Part shown: piece by piece, positions 16,833-25,888 of the stretch | How the letters are laid out: each line of letters opens with the position of its first letter | Numbering within the stretch: position 1 is the stretch's first letter | Assembly (NCBI GenBank): GCA_965267435.1 | Contig: OZ253960.1 | Coordinates: 1,240,001 to 1,304,000, forward strand | Reading direction: 5' to 3' | Origin: JAWPMT01 sp965267435 | GTDB lineage: Bacteria; Bacteroidota; Bacteroidia; Cytophagales; Cyclobacteriaceae | DNA length: 64,000 nt | Translations under genes and position numbers: made by a program | Notes under the pieces: model-generated | The model's input: the letters and a program-made list of their open reading frames with translations, nothing else | Told to the model about the DNA's origin: nothing | Databases searched by the model: none

Positions 16833-17972
16833 TTATTGAATATTTATAGCAAACTCGATATCGACATCTGTTCCGCCAACAGTGGCATCGGATGTTTCTG
16901 TTTTTATTCCTCCAGGGACGTGCTTCAACATTATTCGCAAAGCACCGGCGGTTGAAGTAGCGCCTCCAGTAGTCCATTGTGTCGATAGCCCAACTGGTAG
17001 CATATTGGCATCCTGGTCATTGTAGTTCAGCGGACTGTCCCGACTGTCCACGTTGCCGTTGCCAGCAGGATCTGCGAAGATATCTGCCGTGAACTCGAAG
17101 AAGAACATATGTTCATCATCTTCCTCTGCGATCTCCTCAGTAATGTCCTCAGCAGGGTCTTCCAGCGTATTGGCAAGTGTAATGGACATTTCATATTCCG
17201 TATCAGCGGCGAGGTTGATGTCGTCGATCGTTGGGTTGCCAACTCCCTCACCATCCTCATCAAACCAAGTCGCTGTGATAGCATCTCCACCACCTGCAGG
17301 TGTGAATGTCAGCACGACCTCATTGATGACTTCCTCTTCAGCATTGGGATCCTCCTCGATATTCAGCGGAAAGGTGATGTCCACGTCTGTACCACCTACG
17401 TTGACATCAGAGGTAGCTGTTTTTTGACCATCTGGTTGGTGTTTGAGAATGACGGTGAATTCACCAGCAGACTCTGTGTGCTCACCTGCCGTCCAGGTCG
17501 TGGAAAGTCCTAATGGCTGACCGTTGCTATCCTGATCGTTGTAGTTCACAGCATCGCCTCTGTTGTCCACGTTGCCGTTGCCCGCAGGATCGCCGAAGAT
17601 GCCGTCTGTAAATGCGAAGAAGAACATATGATCTTCAGCTTCCTCATCAATTTCTCCCGTGATGTCTTCCGGCGGAGTCTCCAGGGTATTAGTCAATTCC
17701 ATGGTGAGCACATATTCAGCTCCTTCAATGAGGGTAATTGGATCGATGGTGGGCGCTCCGGTTCCCTCTCCGTCTTCGTCTAGCCACGTGGCAGTTACCG
17801 TTTCAAATTCATCAGCATGCTCAGGCGTAAATGTCAGGATGACTCTGGAAATCACCTCTTCACCGTCGCCGTGATCGTCATCGCCTTCATCATCATTGGA
17901 ACAACCCACGAATAGGCCCATGCTAAGAAATAGCGCTACTAGTAAATGGAATACTGTCTTGTTGGATTTCAT
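16833..17972 (-). CDS. Lipoprotein with two tandem domains, TonB-receptor partner
   Basis: The 379-residue product has a lipoprotein leader (lipobox FVGC, Cys 24) and then an acidic stretch with His. Two homologous domains of about 167 residues follow, at about residues 38-205 and 213-379. Each contains LTFTP, ATWxDEDGEG, an EDITxEIxEE segment before HMFFFxF, DPAGNGNVDxR, YNDQD and GLSTxW motifs, and ends in VGGTDVDI. Related lipoproteins are regularly encoded next to TonB-dependent receptors in Bacteroidota. Here the gene has a perfect Zur-type repeat just upstream and precedes nothing on its strand but its terminator. A cell-surface metal or metallophore binding role with the receptor is inferred; the acidic segments could bind metal. 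Confidence 0.75.
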   Translation of the reverse strand: MKSNKTVFHLLVALFLSMGLFVGCSNDDEGDDDHGDGEEVISRVILTFTPEHADEFETVTATWLDEDGEGTGAPTIDPITLIEGAEYVLTMELTNTLETPPEDITGEIDEEAEDHMFFFAFTDGIFGDPAGNGNVDNRGDAVNYNDQDSNGQPLGLSTTWTAGEHTESAGEFTVILKHQPDGQKTATSDVNVGGTDVDITFPLNIEEDPNAEEEVINEVVLTFTPAGGGDAITATWFDEDGEGVGNPTIDDINLAADTEYEMSITLANTLEDPAEDITEEIAEEDDEHMFFFEFTADIFADPAGNGNVDSRDSPLNYNDQDANMLPVGLSTQWTTGGATSTAGALRIMLKHVPGGIKTETSDATVGGTDVDIEFAINIQ

Positions 17973-18002
17973 GTCTTTTTATAGAGTTATCGACGTATTT
18001 AT

Positions 18003-18023
18003 AAATGCAATACTATTGCATTT
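18003..18023. promoter_or_regulatory. Putative Zur-type operator before the two-domain lipoprotein
   Basis: AAATGCAA, five bases (tacta), TTGCATTT: a perfect inverted repeat extending one further pair on each side, 31 bases before the lipoprotein ATG. Half-sites are identical to those at 20860. Confidence 0.68.
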
Positions 18024-18032
18024 AAATAAACT

Positions 18033-18049
18033 GCGCAACCTTGATGCAT
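18033..18049. promoter_or_regulatory. Possible degenerate second Zur-type half-palindrome
   Basis: GCGCAA, five bases (ccttg), ATGCAT lies nine bases beyond the perfect repeat at 18003-18023. Spacing matches, but each half has a mismatch to the consensus, so it may be a weak tandem site or chance. Confidence 0.3.
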
Positions 18050-18050
18050 T

Positions 18051-20414
18051 TTAAAATTCGAATCCTAATGTGAAGGACACGTTACGTCCAGGTGCATCCG
18101 CGAAGTAGCGCAGCCGATCTGTATACACACGGTAAGAAGAGTTTAACAGGTTATCGGCTTGTACGGTCACGTGCCAGGGACGCTTATCGTAGGCAACCTT
18201 CGCTCCAATAAGTAGGTACGCGTCTGGTGGGGCCATAAAGTCAAATATCTCGTCCTGGTTGAATTCTGCGTCCCCATTTTGAAAATCAATGGGAGGGATC
18301 ACAGGAGGGGCGTGCCACTGCTTGGCGGTGTAGTTTAGGTTGACACCATAGGCCCAGTTGCCTTTATTGTAATCTATTGCGTAGCTGACATTGAATGGGG
18401 GTATTTCCAGAAAGGGTTGATTACTTTTCAACTCGGTGGCATAAACATACGAGATCTTGGCTTCTGATGTCCATGAGGCCGAATGCTTGTACCGAATGTC
18501 AAAATCGCTTCCCAGGAACAGTGCATTGGTCTGGTCATAGATGAAAAAAGGAAAAGTACCTGCAATGCCGGTGGTAATTCCATAAGGCCGTAGGAAGATA
18601 TAGTCGTTGATTTGGTTGACGTACGCCACGAGCTCTGCCGTGATCGCGTCGCTCTTCCATTCCAGGCCAGAGACCCACTTGTAACTCTTCTCAGACGGAA
18701 CAGGTCGAACTGTCTCATCAAATACCCGATCCGGAGGTGTAGATATATCAGGGTTCAGATCATACCTCCACAGCCCAAACTGAAGTCTTGAAAAATGGTA
18801 GCCAAATGAATACAATTCCGAAACGTTGGGTGGGCGCCATGCTGATCCAATATTTGAAAAGAGTGAGAGATTGTCACTGACTTGCTTCCTAAACCCTAGT
18901 GTGAAGGTGACATTCGCAAAGTCTACCTCATTGGAGTAGGCCGTTCTTTCTCTTATCGTATCAGCGACGCTCAGTGATTGAAAGTCAAATCGAGCTCCTA
19001 GTTCAAAGGTCGTTTTGTCGAAAGTGAGGGACTGAATACTGAACGCCCCAATATTGAAGACATCGTAGTCCGGCACAAAATTGATAGGGTTGGAGCCGGG
19101 CTCATTGACACTGTGTTGTGTGAAAAACTGAACACCGGAGCTACCACTCCAACGCCCTTTTACAGGCTGGACCCACTCCGTCTCTACACTGTGGGACCAT
19201 AGTTCTAAGTCGATCACTGGCCGGTCATTCAATTCACCCCGCCGAACATCAAATTCCCTACGAATATTTCGCTGAATGGCGTATTGCACATTCACCAGAT
19301 GTTCGCCGAGATAAAGTGACAATACAGCTTTGGCCAATCCATGTTCCGTCTGCTGCTGGGGGTTCTGGAGGTCATATGTCCGAGGGAACGTCGGACTAGG
19401 TTCCCCTCTGTCAATAGCATTTTGGAGGTCCGTAAGATTACCTACAATTGATCCTCTCAGGATCCCCAGGTCCTGTTGGAAATAGCTCCCCGAAACCTGC
19501 AGGTCAAATTTGGATTGATGCAAAAGCGTGTTGAAGCTGCCGCCATACTCTCGTTTACCTGTATTAGACAGGTGGTAGTCCGGAGCGTCGAGATCGCCCT
19601 GATAGATCCCAAAACCTCCTACATTCCATGCAAACCTGTGATTACCATGTCCAAGATTCAACTGACTACTTACCGCGCGACCATTGGTGTGAAAAGAGGA
19701 GCCTACTGAGCCATTGAGCTTCTTGTCAAATTCAGGGCGCTTGGAGTTGTAAAGGATGACCCCACCCAATGCCTCCGGTCCGTATTTCACAGTCCCTGCG
19801 CCCTTCACGATTTCTATTTGGTCCACGTGGGACGGGTCTACCTCAGGCGCATGCTCGAGTCCCCAAACCTGGTAGGCATGTCGCACGCCATCATTGATAA
19901 CAAGCACCCTGTTGGAGTGTAGCCCATGAATGATTGGTTTTGAGATATTCGTGCCTGTTTTCAATAGGGAGACCCCGCTTAGCTGCTCCGAGAGATCGCC
20001 AATTGATGAGTTGACTATTGAAAGTTTGGATATTTCCAATTTCTGGACAGAAATGGATTGAAGGTCCTTCAATTCCGAACCCTCTACAATTAAGCTTTCC
20101 AACGGTGTATCATCCGGTGCCAAATAGATAACCGGGTCAGGATGATGTGAGTCATGGCGATGAATGACCGGCTTGTAGCCGACGAACCTGACCTCCAGGT
20201 GCACCTCATCACAAACTCCTTCAATGGTGAATTGGCCATTTTCATCTGCTACTACTCCTTCATTGGTCCCCACGACGGTAATAGTGGCAAAAGGCAAAAC
20301 CCGATCGGAGTTTAGATCAAATACCTGTCCCTTCACCTTTTGGTCACAGGGTTTCGTTTGGCCAAGAACAGTAACAACGGAAAGGCAAAACAGGAAGAGT
20401 AATAGAGACCGCAT
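18051..20414 (-). CDS. TonB-dependent outer-membrane receptor, probably for zinc (ZnuD-like)
   Basis: The start chosen is ATG at 20414, six bases after the stop of the Zur-like gene; in-frame ATGs at 20429 and 20438 would overlap that gene. The 787-residue product has a signal peptide, a carboxypeptidase-like regulatory domain (about residues 25-110), a plug with KPIIHGLHSNRVLVINDGVRH and WGLEHAPEVDPSH, and a 22-strand barrel ending in VSFTLGFEF. The SNRVLVINDG...EHAPEVD pattern is typical of ZnuD-type receptors, and a His-rich segment (HRHDSHHPD) ends the N-terminal domain. It should import zinc or a zinc chelate with TonB energy. It is cotranscribed with the regulator gene upstream. Confidence 0.85.
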   Translation of the reverse strand: MRSLLLFLFCLSVVTVLGQTKPCDQKVKGQVFDLNSDRVLPFATITVVGTNEGVVADENGQFTIEGVCDEVHLEVRFVGYKPVIHRHDSHHPDPVIYLAPDDTPLESLIVEGSELKDLQSISVQKLEISKLSIVNSSIGDLSEQLSGVSLLKTGTNISKPIIHGLHSNRVLVINDGVRHAYQVWGLEHAPEVDPSHVDQIEIVKGAGTVKYGPEALGGVILYNSKRPEFDKKLNGSVGSSFHTNGRAVSSQLNLGHGNHRFAWNVGGFGIYQGDLDAPDYHLSNTGKREYGGSFNTLLHQSKFDLQVSGSYFQQDLGILRGSIVGNLTDLQNAIDRGEPSPTFPRTYDLQNPQQQTEHGLAKAVLSLYLGEHLVNVQYAIQRNIRREFDVRRGELNDRPVIDLELWSHSVETEWVQPVKGRWSGSSGVQFFTQHSVNEPGSNPINFVPDYDVFNIGAFSIQSLTFDKTTFELGARFDFQSLSVADTIRERTAYSNEVDFANVTFTLGFRKQVSDNLSLFSNIGSAWRPPNVSELYSFGYHFSRLQFGLWRYDLNPDISTPPDRVFDETVRPVPSEKSYKWVSGLEWKSDAITAELVAYVNQINDYIFLRPYGITTGIAGTFPFFIYDQTNALFLGSDFDIRYKHSASWTSEAKISYVYATELKSNQPFLEIPPFNVSYAIDYNKGNWAYGVNLNYTAKQWHAPPVIPPIDFQNGDAEFNQDEIFDFMAPPDAYLLIGAKVAYDKRPWHVTVQADNLLNSSYRVYTDRLRYFADAPGRNVSFTLGFEF

Positions 20415-20419
20415 AGCAC

Positions 20420-20839
20420 TCAGGCGCATTTTGCACACACTCCGTCCACTATCAGATTGACCGTGTCAACCTTGTATCCAATCGGTACGGAAATCGATGG
20501 CACTGCCTTGTCAACGAGGCACTCCACTTGGCCGCATACCTTGCACTTGAAATGAATGTGATTGTGCTCATGGTGGTCGGGGGAGCAGGTCTCATGACAA
20601 AGACCGTAGGTAGCCAAACCTGTAGAATTGGGAATTTTGTGAATGATACCAGAGTCGAAGAAGGTATTCAGTGTCCTGTAAAGTGTCACTGGGTCGTGAT
20701 GCCTGAAGTGTTGCTCAAGATCGCTCTGGGAAAGCGTCTTTTTCTCTTTGATAAAGAACTCAATGACATCCAATCTGCACGTTGTGACCCGCAGATCATG
20801 GGACCTGAGGATATCCTTCAATACTTCTCGTTTGGGCAT
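20420..20839 (-). CDS. zur: Fur-family metalloregulator, Zur-like
   Basis: The start is set at ATG 20839 (MPKREVLKDIL); a longer frame from 20878 would begin inside the operator and is unlikely. The 139-residue product has a winged helix (TLSQSDLEQHF, DPVTLYRTLNTF) followed by a dimerisation domain with HHEHNHIH (residues 89-96), a CKVC pair (99 and 102) and a terminal CAKC pair (135 and 138), the structural zinc site of the family. Zur rather than iron Fur is inferred from the ZnuD-like receptor downstream, the His-rich ABC transporter and the shared repeat. The repeat at 20860-20880 overlaps the likely -33 region, so the gene is probably autoregulated. Confidence 0.82.
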   Translation of the reverse strand: MPKREVLKDILRSHDLRVTTCRLDVIEFFIKEKKTLSQSDLEQHFRHHDPVTLYRTLNTFFDSGIIHKIPNSTGLATYGLCHETCSPDHHEHNHIHFKCKVCGQVECLVDKAVPSISVPIGYKVDTVNLIVDGVCAKCA

Positions 20840-20859
20840 GGGCGCAAAGCTATATACAA

Positions 20860-20880
20860 AAATGCAACTCAATTGCATTT
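20860..20880. promoter_or_regulatory. Putative Zur autoregulatory operator
   Basis: AAATGCAA, five bases (ctcaa), TTGCATTT: a perfect inverted repeat 21 bases upstream of the regulator ATG. On the minus strand a TAGCTTTG matching the Bacteroidota -7 element (TAnnTTTG) stands between the repeat and the ATG, so a bound repressor would cover the promoter; the transcript would have little or no leader. Confidence 0.68.
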
Positions 20881-21040
20881 AGAAGTAGTTCCCTATGCAC
20901 TAAGAAAAATGTCAACAACATTAGGAGTACTTCCTTTTGAGGGAAATTGATGAAGTCCGGGGAAATGTGAACTGCGTGCGTTAATCTTGGGGACCAATTG
21001 ACCCGACATCACCTTCTTTAATCGCTTTAAGACTCAAATC

Positions 21041-22531
21041 ATGAAGTTCCATTGCTTTGCTATTTGCTTGCTTTTGACCATCAGCCTGAACGCTCAGGAA
21101 ACAGAGGAGAAGGCACCAGAAATACCCGAAGCTCAATCTTTCACAGCGGTCAACGAGATATCGATCTCCGGGAAGACAGTCAAATATAGAACCGTAGCAG
21201 AGGAGACCCACCTCAAGAACAAAGAGGGCGATGTGACCGCGGCCATGTGGTCAGTGTCTTATTTTGGGCAGACCGGCGCGGCGAATCGTCCTGTCATGTT
21301 CGTGTTCAACGGTGGACCAGGATCGGCCTCTCTTTGGCTGCACATGGGATTCTTCGGGCCGAAGGTCGTCAAGGTCCCTTCCGACGCGGATAAGGATGAC
21401 GGAGCAGCTCCTTATACTGTCATCTCCAATAGTCAATGTTTGCTTGATGTGACCGATCTGGTTTTTATCGATCCCGTGGGCACAGGTTTTAGTCGAGTAG
21501 TGGGCAAGGGGGACACCAAGGACTATTGGGGACTCATGGAGGATACCCGGTCGGTTGCCGCCTTTATTCGCGCCTGGATTACGAAACACAATCGCTGGGC
21601 ATCTCCCAAGTACATTGCAGGTGAGAGTTTTGGCACCACTCGTGCAGCAGCTGTAAGCGAGGCGCTAGAAGGCAATGGCCAAAATGTGGCCTTGAATGGC
21701 ATTGTCATGATCTCACAGGCGCTCGACTATGCGGGATCCACTTCCGTGCCTGACAATATCACGTCCTTTCTGACCTACCTCCCGAGTATGGCAGCTACAT
21801 CGTGGTACCACAAGAAGGCTGGTCAGGGCAAGGATCTGGAGGACTTTGTGGAAGAGGCTCGCACGTTTACCTACGATACGTATGCGCCGGCTTTGTACCG
21901 TGGCGCCCGATTAGCGGACGAATCGAGGGAGCAGGTAGCTGAGCGTCTCGCATATTTTACGGGATTAGACAAGGCATACATTCTACGGTCCCACTTAAGG
22001 GTGATGATTCCACGGTATCAAAAGAAATTACTAGAAAAAGAGGGTCTGACGCTTGGGCGACTAGATGGGCGCTATATGGGCGAAGAAGCGGACCAGACCG
22101 CCAACCGTCCTACGCTGGGAGATGCCTCTGGCTACCAGACCGGCAGCGCCTACACAGGCGCCATGAATCACTACCTGCAAAACGACCTCAATGTAAAGAT
22201 GGATCGACCCTACTACACCGGTGGTCAGGTGAGAAATTGGAAGTGGCGCGATGTGCCGGAAGGTGGATACTATGAACCCTCCTACGTCAACACCGGGAGA
22301 CGGCTCGCCAACAGCATGCGTCGCAATCCCGAAATGAAGGTGATGGTCGCTAGTGGCTATTACGATCTGATCACCCCTTTCTTTGATGCCGAGTATACTT
22401 TTTCACGAAATGGCATACCGCACGATCGGATCAAATTCACCTACTACGAGGGAGGCCACATGATGTACAATCATCAGCCGTCATTTGATAAACTGGCCGC
22501 TGACATTCGGGCGTTCTTGGGAACAGAATAG
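21041..22531 (+). CDS. S10-family serine carboxypeptidase, exported
   Basis: The 496-residue product has a signal peptide (MKFHCFAICLLLTISLNAQ). It carries the S10 hallmark blocks: FNGGPGSAS with the oxyanion loop (residues 90-98), GESFGTTR with the nucleophile Ser 196, GYYDLITPF with the catalytic Asp, and GGHMMY with the catalytic His near the end. Length and spacing match bacterial S10 peptidases. It would remove C-terminal residues from peptides in the periplasm or outside the cell. The gene stands alone: the upstream region is shared with the divergent Zur-like gene, whose repeat is about 160 bases away. Confidence 0.92.
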   Translation: MKFHCFAICLLLTISLNAQETEEKAPEIPEAQSFTAVNEISISGKTVKYRTVAEETHLKNKEGDVTAAMWSVSYFGQTGAANRPVMFVFNGGPGSASLWLHMGFFGPKVVKVPSDADKDDGAAPYTVISNSQCLLDVTDLVFIDPVGTGFSRVVGKGDTKDYWGLMEDTRSVAAFIRAWITKHNRWASPKYIAGESFGTTRAAAVSEALEGNGQNVALNGIVMISQALDYAGSTSVPDNITSFLTYLPSMAATSWYHKKAGQGKDLEDFVEEARTFTYDTYAPALYRGARLADESREQVAERLAYFTGLDKAYILRSHLRVMIPRYQKKLLEKEGLTLGRLDGRYMGEEADQTANRPTLGDASGYQTGSAYTGAMNHYLQNDLNVKMDRPYYTGGQVRNWKWRDVPEGGYYEPSYVNTGRRLANSMRRNPEMKVMVASGYYDLITPFFDAEYTFSRNGIPHDRIKFTYYEGGHMMYNHQPSFDKLAADIRAFLGTE

Positions 22532-22575
22532 GGTATTCGTCTTTGGCAAGCCCCTTTGCGACAAAAAGCTTATCT

Positions 22576-22597
22576 TAGGTAGATCACGTACTACCTA
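22576..22597. promoter_or_regulatory. Inverted repeat immediately before the acyl-CoA ligase start
   Basis: TAGGTAG, eight bases, CTACCTA, ending nine bases before the ATG at 22606. It could be a repressor site or an RNA hairpin that occludes the ribosome-binding region. No regulator gene for it is apparent nearby. Confidence 0.4.
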
Positions 22598-22605
22598 GTT
22601 AACCT

Positions 22606-24249
22606 ATGACCGACTTCGAAACGCCACTGCGGGCCTTTGATCATTGGCGACAGCAGGATCCCGACTATATCTTCCTGAGGCAACCTATCAATAGGCAATT
22701 CATCGAGTACACGCGTCAGGATGCTTACGATCAAGCCCTGGCGATAGCGGCAGGCCTGCACCAGCAAGGCCTCAAGAAGGGAGACCATGTGGCGCTTCTG
22801 TCGAAGAACTGTGCGCACTGGTTCATGGCCGACCTGGCGATGATGATGGGAGGGTTTACCTCGGTGCCCTTATATCCAACACTGGACCCGGAATCGATCA
22901 AAAGCATTCTTATCCACAGCGAAGCCAAAGCAATCATCGTTGGCAAACTCGACGATTATACCAAGCAGAAGCCTGGTGTTCCGGATGACCTACTACGGGT
23001 TGGCGTCGAGCTGTACGGTATCAAGGAACAACATTCGTGGGAGAAATGGATCGAGCAGGAACACGCCTTTACGCCTTTCGAACAAGACCCTGATTCACTG
23101 ATCTCGATCATGTACACGTCAGGGACGACAGGCAACCCCAAGGGGGTGATGCACAAAGTGAAGTCCTTCAACAACGTCGTGACGCTCGCCATGCCCGCGG
23201 TACAGACGCCAGAGAAAGCTAAATATTTTTCCTACCTCCCGCTTTCTCATATTGCGGAGCGGATAGGTATTGAGATGGGATCCATCTACTGCGGCGGGTG
23301 CATCAGTTTTCCAGAGTCCCTGGACACATTCGGAGAGGATCTGGCCTCGGTTCAGCCGACAGTATTCATGGGTGTGCCCCGTATTTGGCAGAAATTTCAG
23401 GAGAAGATCCTCGAGAAGTTTCCTCAAAAGAAGCTTGATAAACTGATCTCGCTACCACTTCTGGGAAATGTCATTAAAAAGAAGATCCGCCAGAAACTGG
23501 GACTGAGTAAGGCAAAGCTCTGTTACTCCGGTGCGGCACCTATCACGGTGGGTCTCTTGGAGTGGTACAAGAAGCTAGGTATCAACATCCATCAGGCGTA
23601 TGGCATGACGGAGGATTGCATCCTTTCGCACTTTAATGTTCTCGGTGCCAACAGGTTTGGAACGGTAGGCCGCGCGTTGCCTGGTGTCAGCGGACGCCTG
23701 TCGGCCGAAGGGGAAGTGCAAGTCAAGAACGACTCTTTGATGGTGGGGTACTATAAGGAGCCTGAGAAAACGGCTGAAATGTTCACGGAAGACGGATTCT
23801 TGAGAACAGGGGACGTCGGAGAGTTTGATCACGACGGCTACTTGAGCATCACCGGAAGGATCAAGGACCAATTCAAAACGGACAAGGGCAAATACGTCAT
23901 TCCTTCCCAAATTGAGATGATGCTTTCCAGGAACCTCGACATAGAGCAGGTCTGTGTCGTGGGAATGGGCATCGCACAACCGATGGCCCTCATCGTACCC
24001 TCAGAGGCCGGACAAGCGAAAGGAGAAGAGGGATTCGAACAGTCAATCATCCAGACGATCAACGAGGTCAACCCTGAACTTCCCGCCCATGAGAAGCTCG
24101 CCAAAGCAGTGGTCATGAAGGAGCAATGGTCGATCGACAATGGCTTGATGACGCCATCACTCAAAGTACGGCGAACAAGGGTCGAGGCCATTCACCAGGA
24201 CATGTACAAAACCTGGTTCGAGATGGACGGGCAGCTGATCTATGAGTAG
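22606..24249 (+). CDS. AMP-binding long-chain acyl-CoA synthetase
   Basis: The 547-residue protein has the adenylate-forming motif MYTSGTTGNPKGVMHK at about residues 168-183, the A5-type block HQAYGMTED, the hinge region TGDVGEFDHDG and a C-terminal LSITGRIKDQFKT motif with the catalytic-lysine region after it. There is no signal peptide. It should activate a fatty acid with ATP and CoA for beta-oxidation or lipid synthesis. Similarity of layout is to the FadD15/long-chain group rather than acetate ligases. An inverted repeat (22576-22597) directly precedes the start. It is convergent with the hydrolase gene at 24262. Confidence 0.92.
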   Translation: MTDFETPLRAFDHWRQQDPDYIFLRQPINRQFIEYTRQDAYDQALAIAAGLHQQGLKKGDHVALLSKNCAHWFMADLAMMMGGFTSVPLYPTLDPESIKSILIHSEAKAIIVGKLDDYTKQKPGVPDDLLRVGVELYGIKEQHSWEKWIEQEHAFTPFEQDPDSLISIMYTSGTTGNPKGVMHKVKSFNNVVTLAMPAVQTPEKAKYFSYLPLSHIAERIGIEMGSIYCGGCISFPESLDTFGEDLASVQPTVFMGVPRIWQKFQEKILEKFPQKKLDKLISLPLLGNVIKKKIRQKLGLSKAKLCYSGAAPITVGLLEWYKKLGINIHQAYGMTEDCILSHFNVLGANRFGTVGRALPGVSGRLSAEGEVQVKNDSLMVGYYKEPEKTAEMFTEDGFLRTGDVGEFDHDGYLSITGRIKDQFKTDKGKYVIPSQIEMMLSRNLDIEQVCVVGMGIAQPMALIVPSEAGQAKGEEGFEQSIIQTINEVNPELPAHEKLAKAVVMKEQWSIDNGLMTPSLKVRRTRVEAIHQDMYKTWFEMDGQLIYE

Positions 24250-24261
24250 GGCGTAAACGAC

Positions 24262-25140
24262 CTAATTGAGGGGTTTCAGTTCAGACAGGATAGCCCTCAG
24301 ATGATTTCTGATGAGTGAAAAGTGGCCTTCATTCGATTCCACCCTGAGTCGGGCTTTAGGAAGGCTGCGATGATAATACTCGCCTCTTTGTGGCGGTGCC
24401 ATTTTGTCTTCAGCACCATACCATAGGTCAATAGGCAAGTTGATGGTGGCCAGATCCATTTGCCAATCGGAGACATAAAGCTGCCACTCCTGCACGACGC
24501 CATCAATCCCCTGTCGATAGCTCTCTTTGCTGCCCTCGATAAACTCCCAGCCATACCCGGGATGCTTAGTCATCAACTCCCTGTCAGGTTTGGGGAGGTA
24601 CTTCTGAAACTGCTTGATCCGTTTCTCTGGGGCTTTGACCAGCCCGTCAAAATCATCCTGAATGAGCTTGCGCAATTGCTTATCATTCTTCCAACTGGCG
24701 AACCAATGGATGAGCTTGACGGGAAACCACATGCCCTTTAAAGAACCTTTGTAGTGGTAGGGAGTAGCGCCCGCAACGATGGATGCGTGTTGAATGCGAT
24801 CCTGATCTGCGATGATACTGGCCAAAACATGCGGAGCACCTCCTGACAAACCAAATACCGAATATGCCGTCAGTCCCAACTCATTGGCAAGCTCTGTGAC
24901 GTCATTGCCCCAATGGTGGAATTGCCGACCCTCCTGAAAGGAAGACAGACCTACACCCGGCCTATCGGGCGAGATAATTCGAAGGCCCAATTGCCTGGCC
25001 TCTTCGTCCATAAACCCCGAGGACAAGCGGCTCTCCTGTCCTCCATGAAAATAGAAGACGGGATAACCGGTAGGTTCGCCATAGTCAGCGTAGCCTAGCG
25101 TCCTACCATCGGCAAGTGCAATTGTGCAATCTTTCTCCAT
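24262..25140 (-). CDS. Alpha/beta hydrolase
   Basis: ATG at 25140 (MEKDCTIALADGR) is preferred over the in-frame ATG at 25200, since the beta-strand start of the fold begins here. The 292-residue product shows the oxyanion-hole block YFHGGQESR, ISPDRPGVGLS, the nucleophile elbow GLSGG with Ser 99, an Asp in YGAEDKMAP and the closing His in NEGHFSL. No signal peptide is seen, so it is cytoplasmic. Substrate cannot be told from sequence; small esters or epoxides are usual in this group. It is divergent from the GNAT gene at 25293. Confidence 0.85.
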   Translation of the reverse strand: MEKDCTIALADGRTLGYADYGEPTGYPVFYFHGGQESRLSSGFMDEEARQLGLRIISPDRPGVGLSSFQEGRQFHHWGNDVTELANELGLTAYSVFGLSGGAPHVLASIIADQDRIQHASIVAGATPYHYKGSLKGMWFPVKLIHWFASWKNDKQLRKLIQDDFDGLVKAPEKRIKQFQKYLPKPDRELMTKHPGYGWEFIEGSKESYRQGIDGVVQEWQLYVSDWQMDLATINLPIDLWYGAEDKMAPPQRGEYYHRSLPKARLRVESNEGHFSLIRNHLRAILSELKPLN

Positions 25141-25292
25141 CGTCGAGCCTTCGCCTAATCCAGCCGCAATCTCAACATAATACCAAAGACCATGAAACAA
25201 AATCCTCGATGTTGCTTCCTGAATATTTACAAGAGTCGTAACTCATTCGTGCCAAGTGCGTTGGTCCTGTTCCCCGGAAACTGTCGATTGAT

Positions 25293-25835
25293 ATGGACTT
25301 GAGCATAGCAGAATTAGCACCCGAGAACTTCGTCAGCGTCGTGGACTATTTCGTAGCGGCCAATCCTGATTTCTTACTGGGTATGGGCGCCGAGAAGTCT
25401 CTTTTGCCCAGCCGCGAATCCTGGATAGCTGCGTTGCAGAAAGAGTATGAAAAGCCACTAAGGGAGAAGGAGCTCTTTTATGTCCAATGGAATTACGAGG
25501 GTCGTCCGATAGGCCACTCCAACATCAATAAGATCCAGTTTGGTGACTATGCCAATATGCACCTGCACATGTGGGACGCGTCCTTACGACAAAATGGGTT
25601 GGGACGACGGTTTGTTGAGCTATCGATCGCGGAGTACTTCGAGAAGTTTGAGTTACAATACCTGATTTGTGAACCTTATGCAGCGAATCCCGCACCCAAC
25701 AAGACGCTGCCGAAAATGGGGTTCGAATTTGTTCGAAGCTACGAGACGGTTCCTGGTAAGATCTGCTTTCCTCAAATGGTGAACAGATATGAGTTGCCGA
25801 GAGCGAAGTGGCTCGAGAGTTCCGCCATCAAATAG
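25293..25835 (+). CDS. GNAT-family N-acetyltransferase
   Basis: The 180-residue protein has the GNAT fold signatures: an acetyl-CoA loop with RQNGLGRR (motif A, Q/RxxGxG/A), preceded by a strand HLHMWDASL, and a C-terminal MGFEFVRSYE strand. It transfers an acetyl group from acetyl-CoA to an amine; substrate unknown. The last bases run close to the next gene at 25889, which could be cotranscribed. Confidence 0.85.
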   Translation: MDLSIAELAPENFVSVVDYFVAANPDFLLGMGAEKSLLPSRESWIAALQKEYEKPLREKELFYVQWNYEGRPIGHSNINKIQFGDYANMHLHMWDASLRQNGLGRRFVELSIAEYFEKFELQYLICEPYAANPAPNKTLPKMGFEFVRSYETVPGKICFPQMVNRYELPRAKWLESSAIK

Positions 25836-25888
25836 CATTAATCAGCGGCCATTCCATTAAATTGAAAGGAGTGCAAAATACCTCTGTC

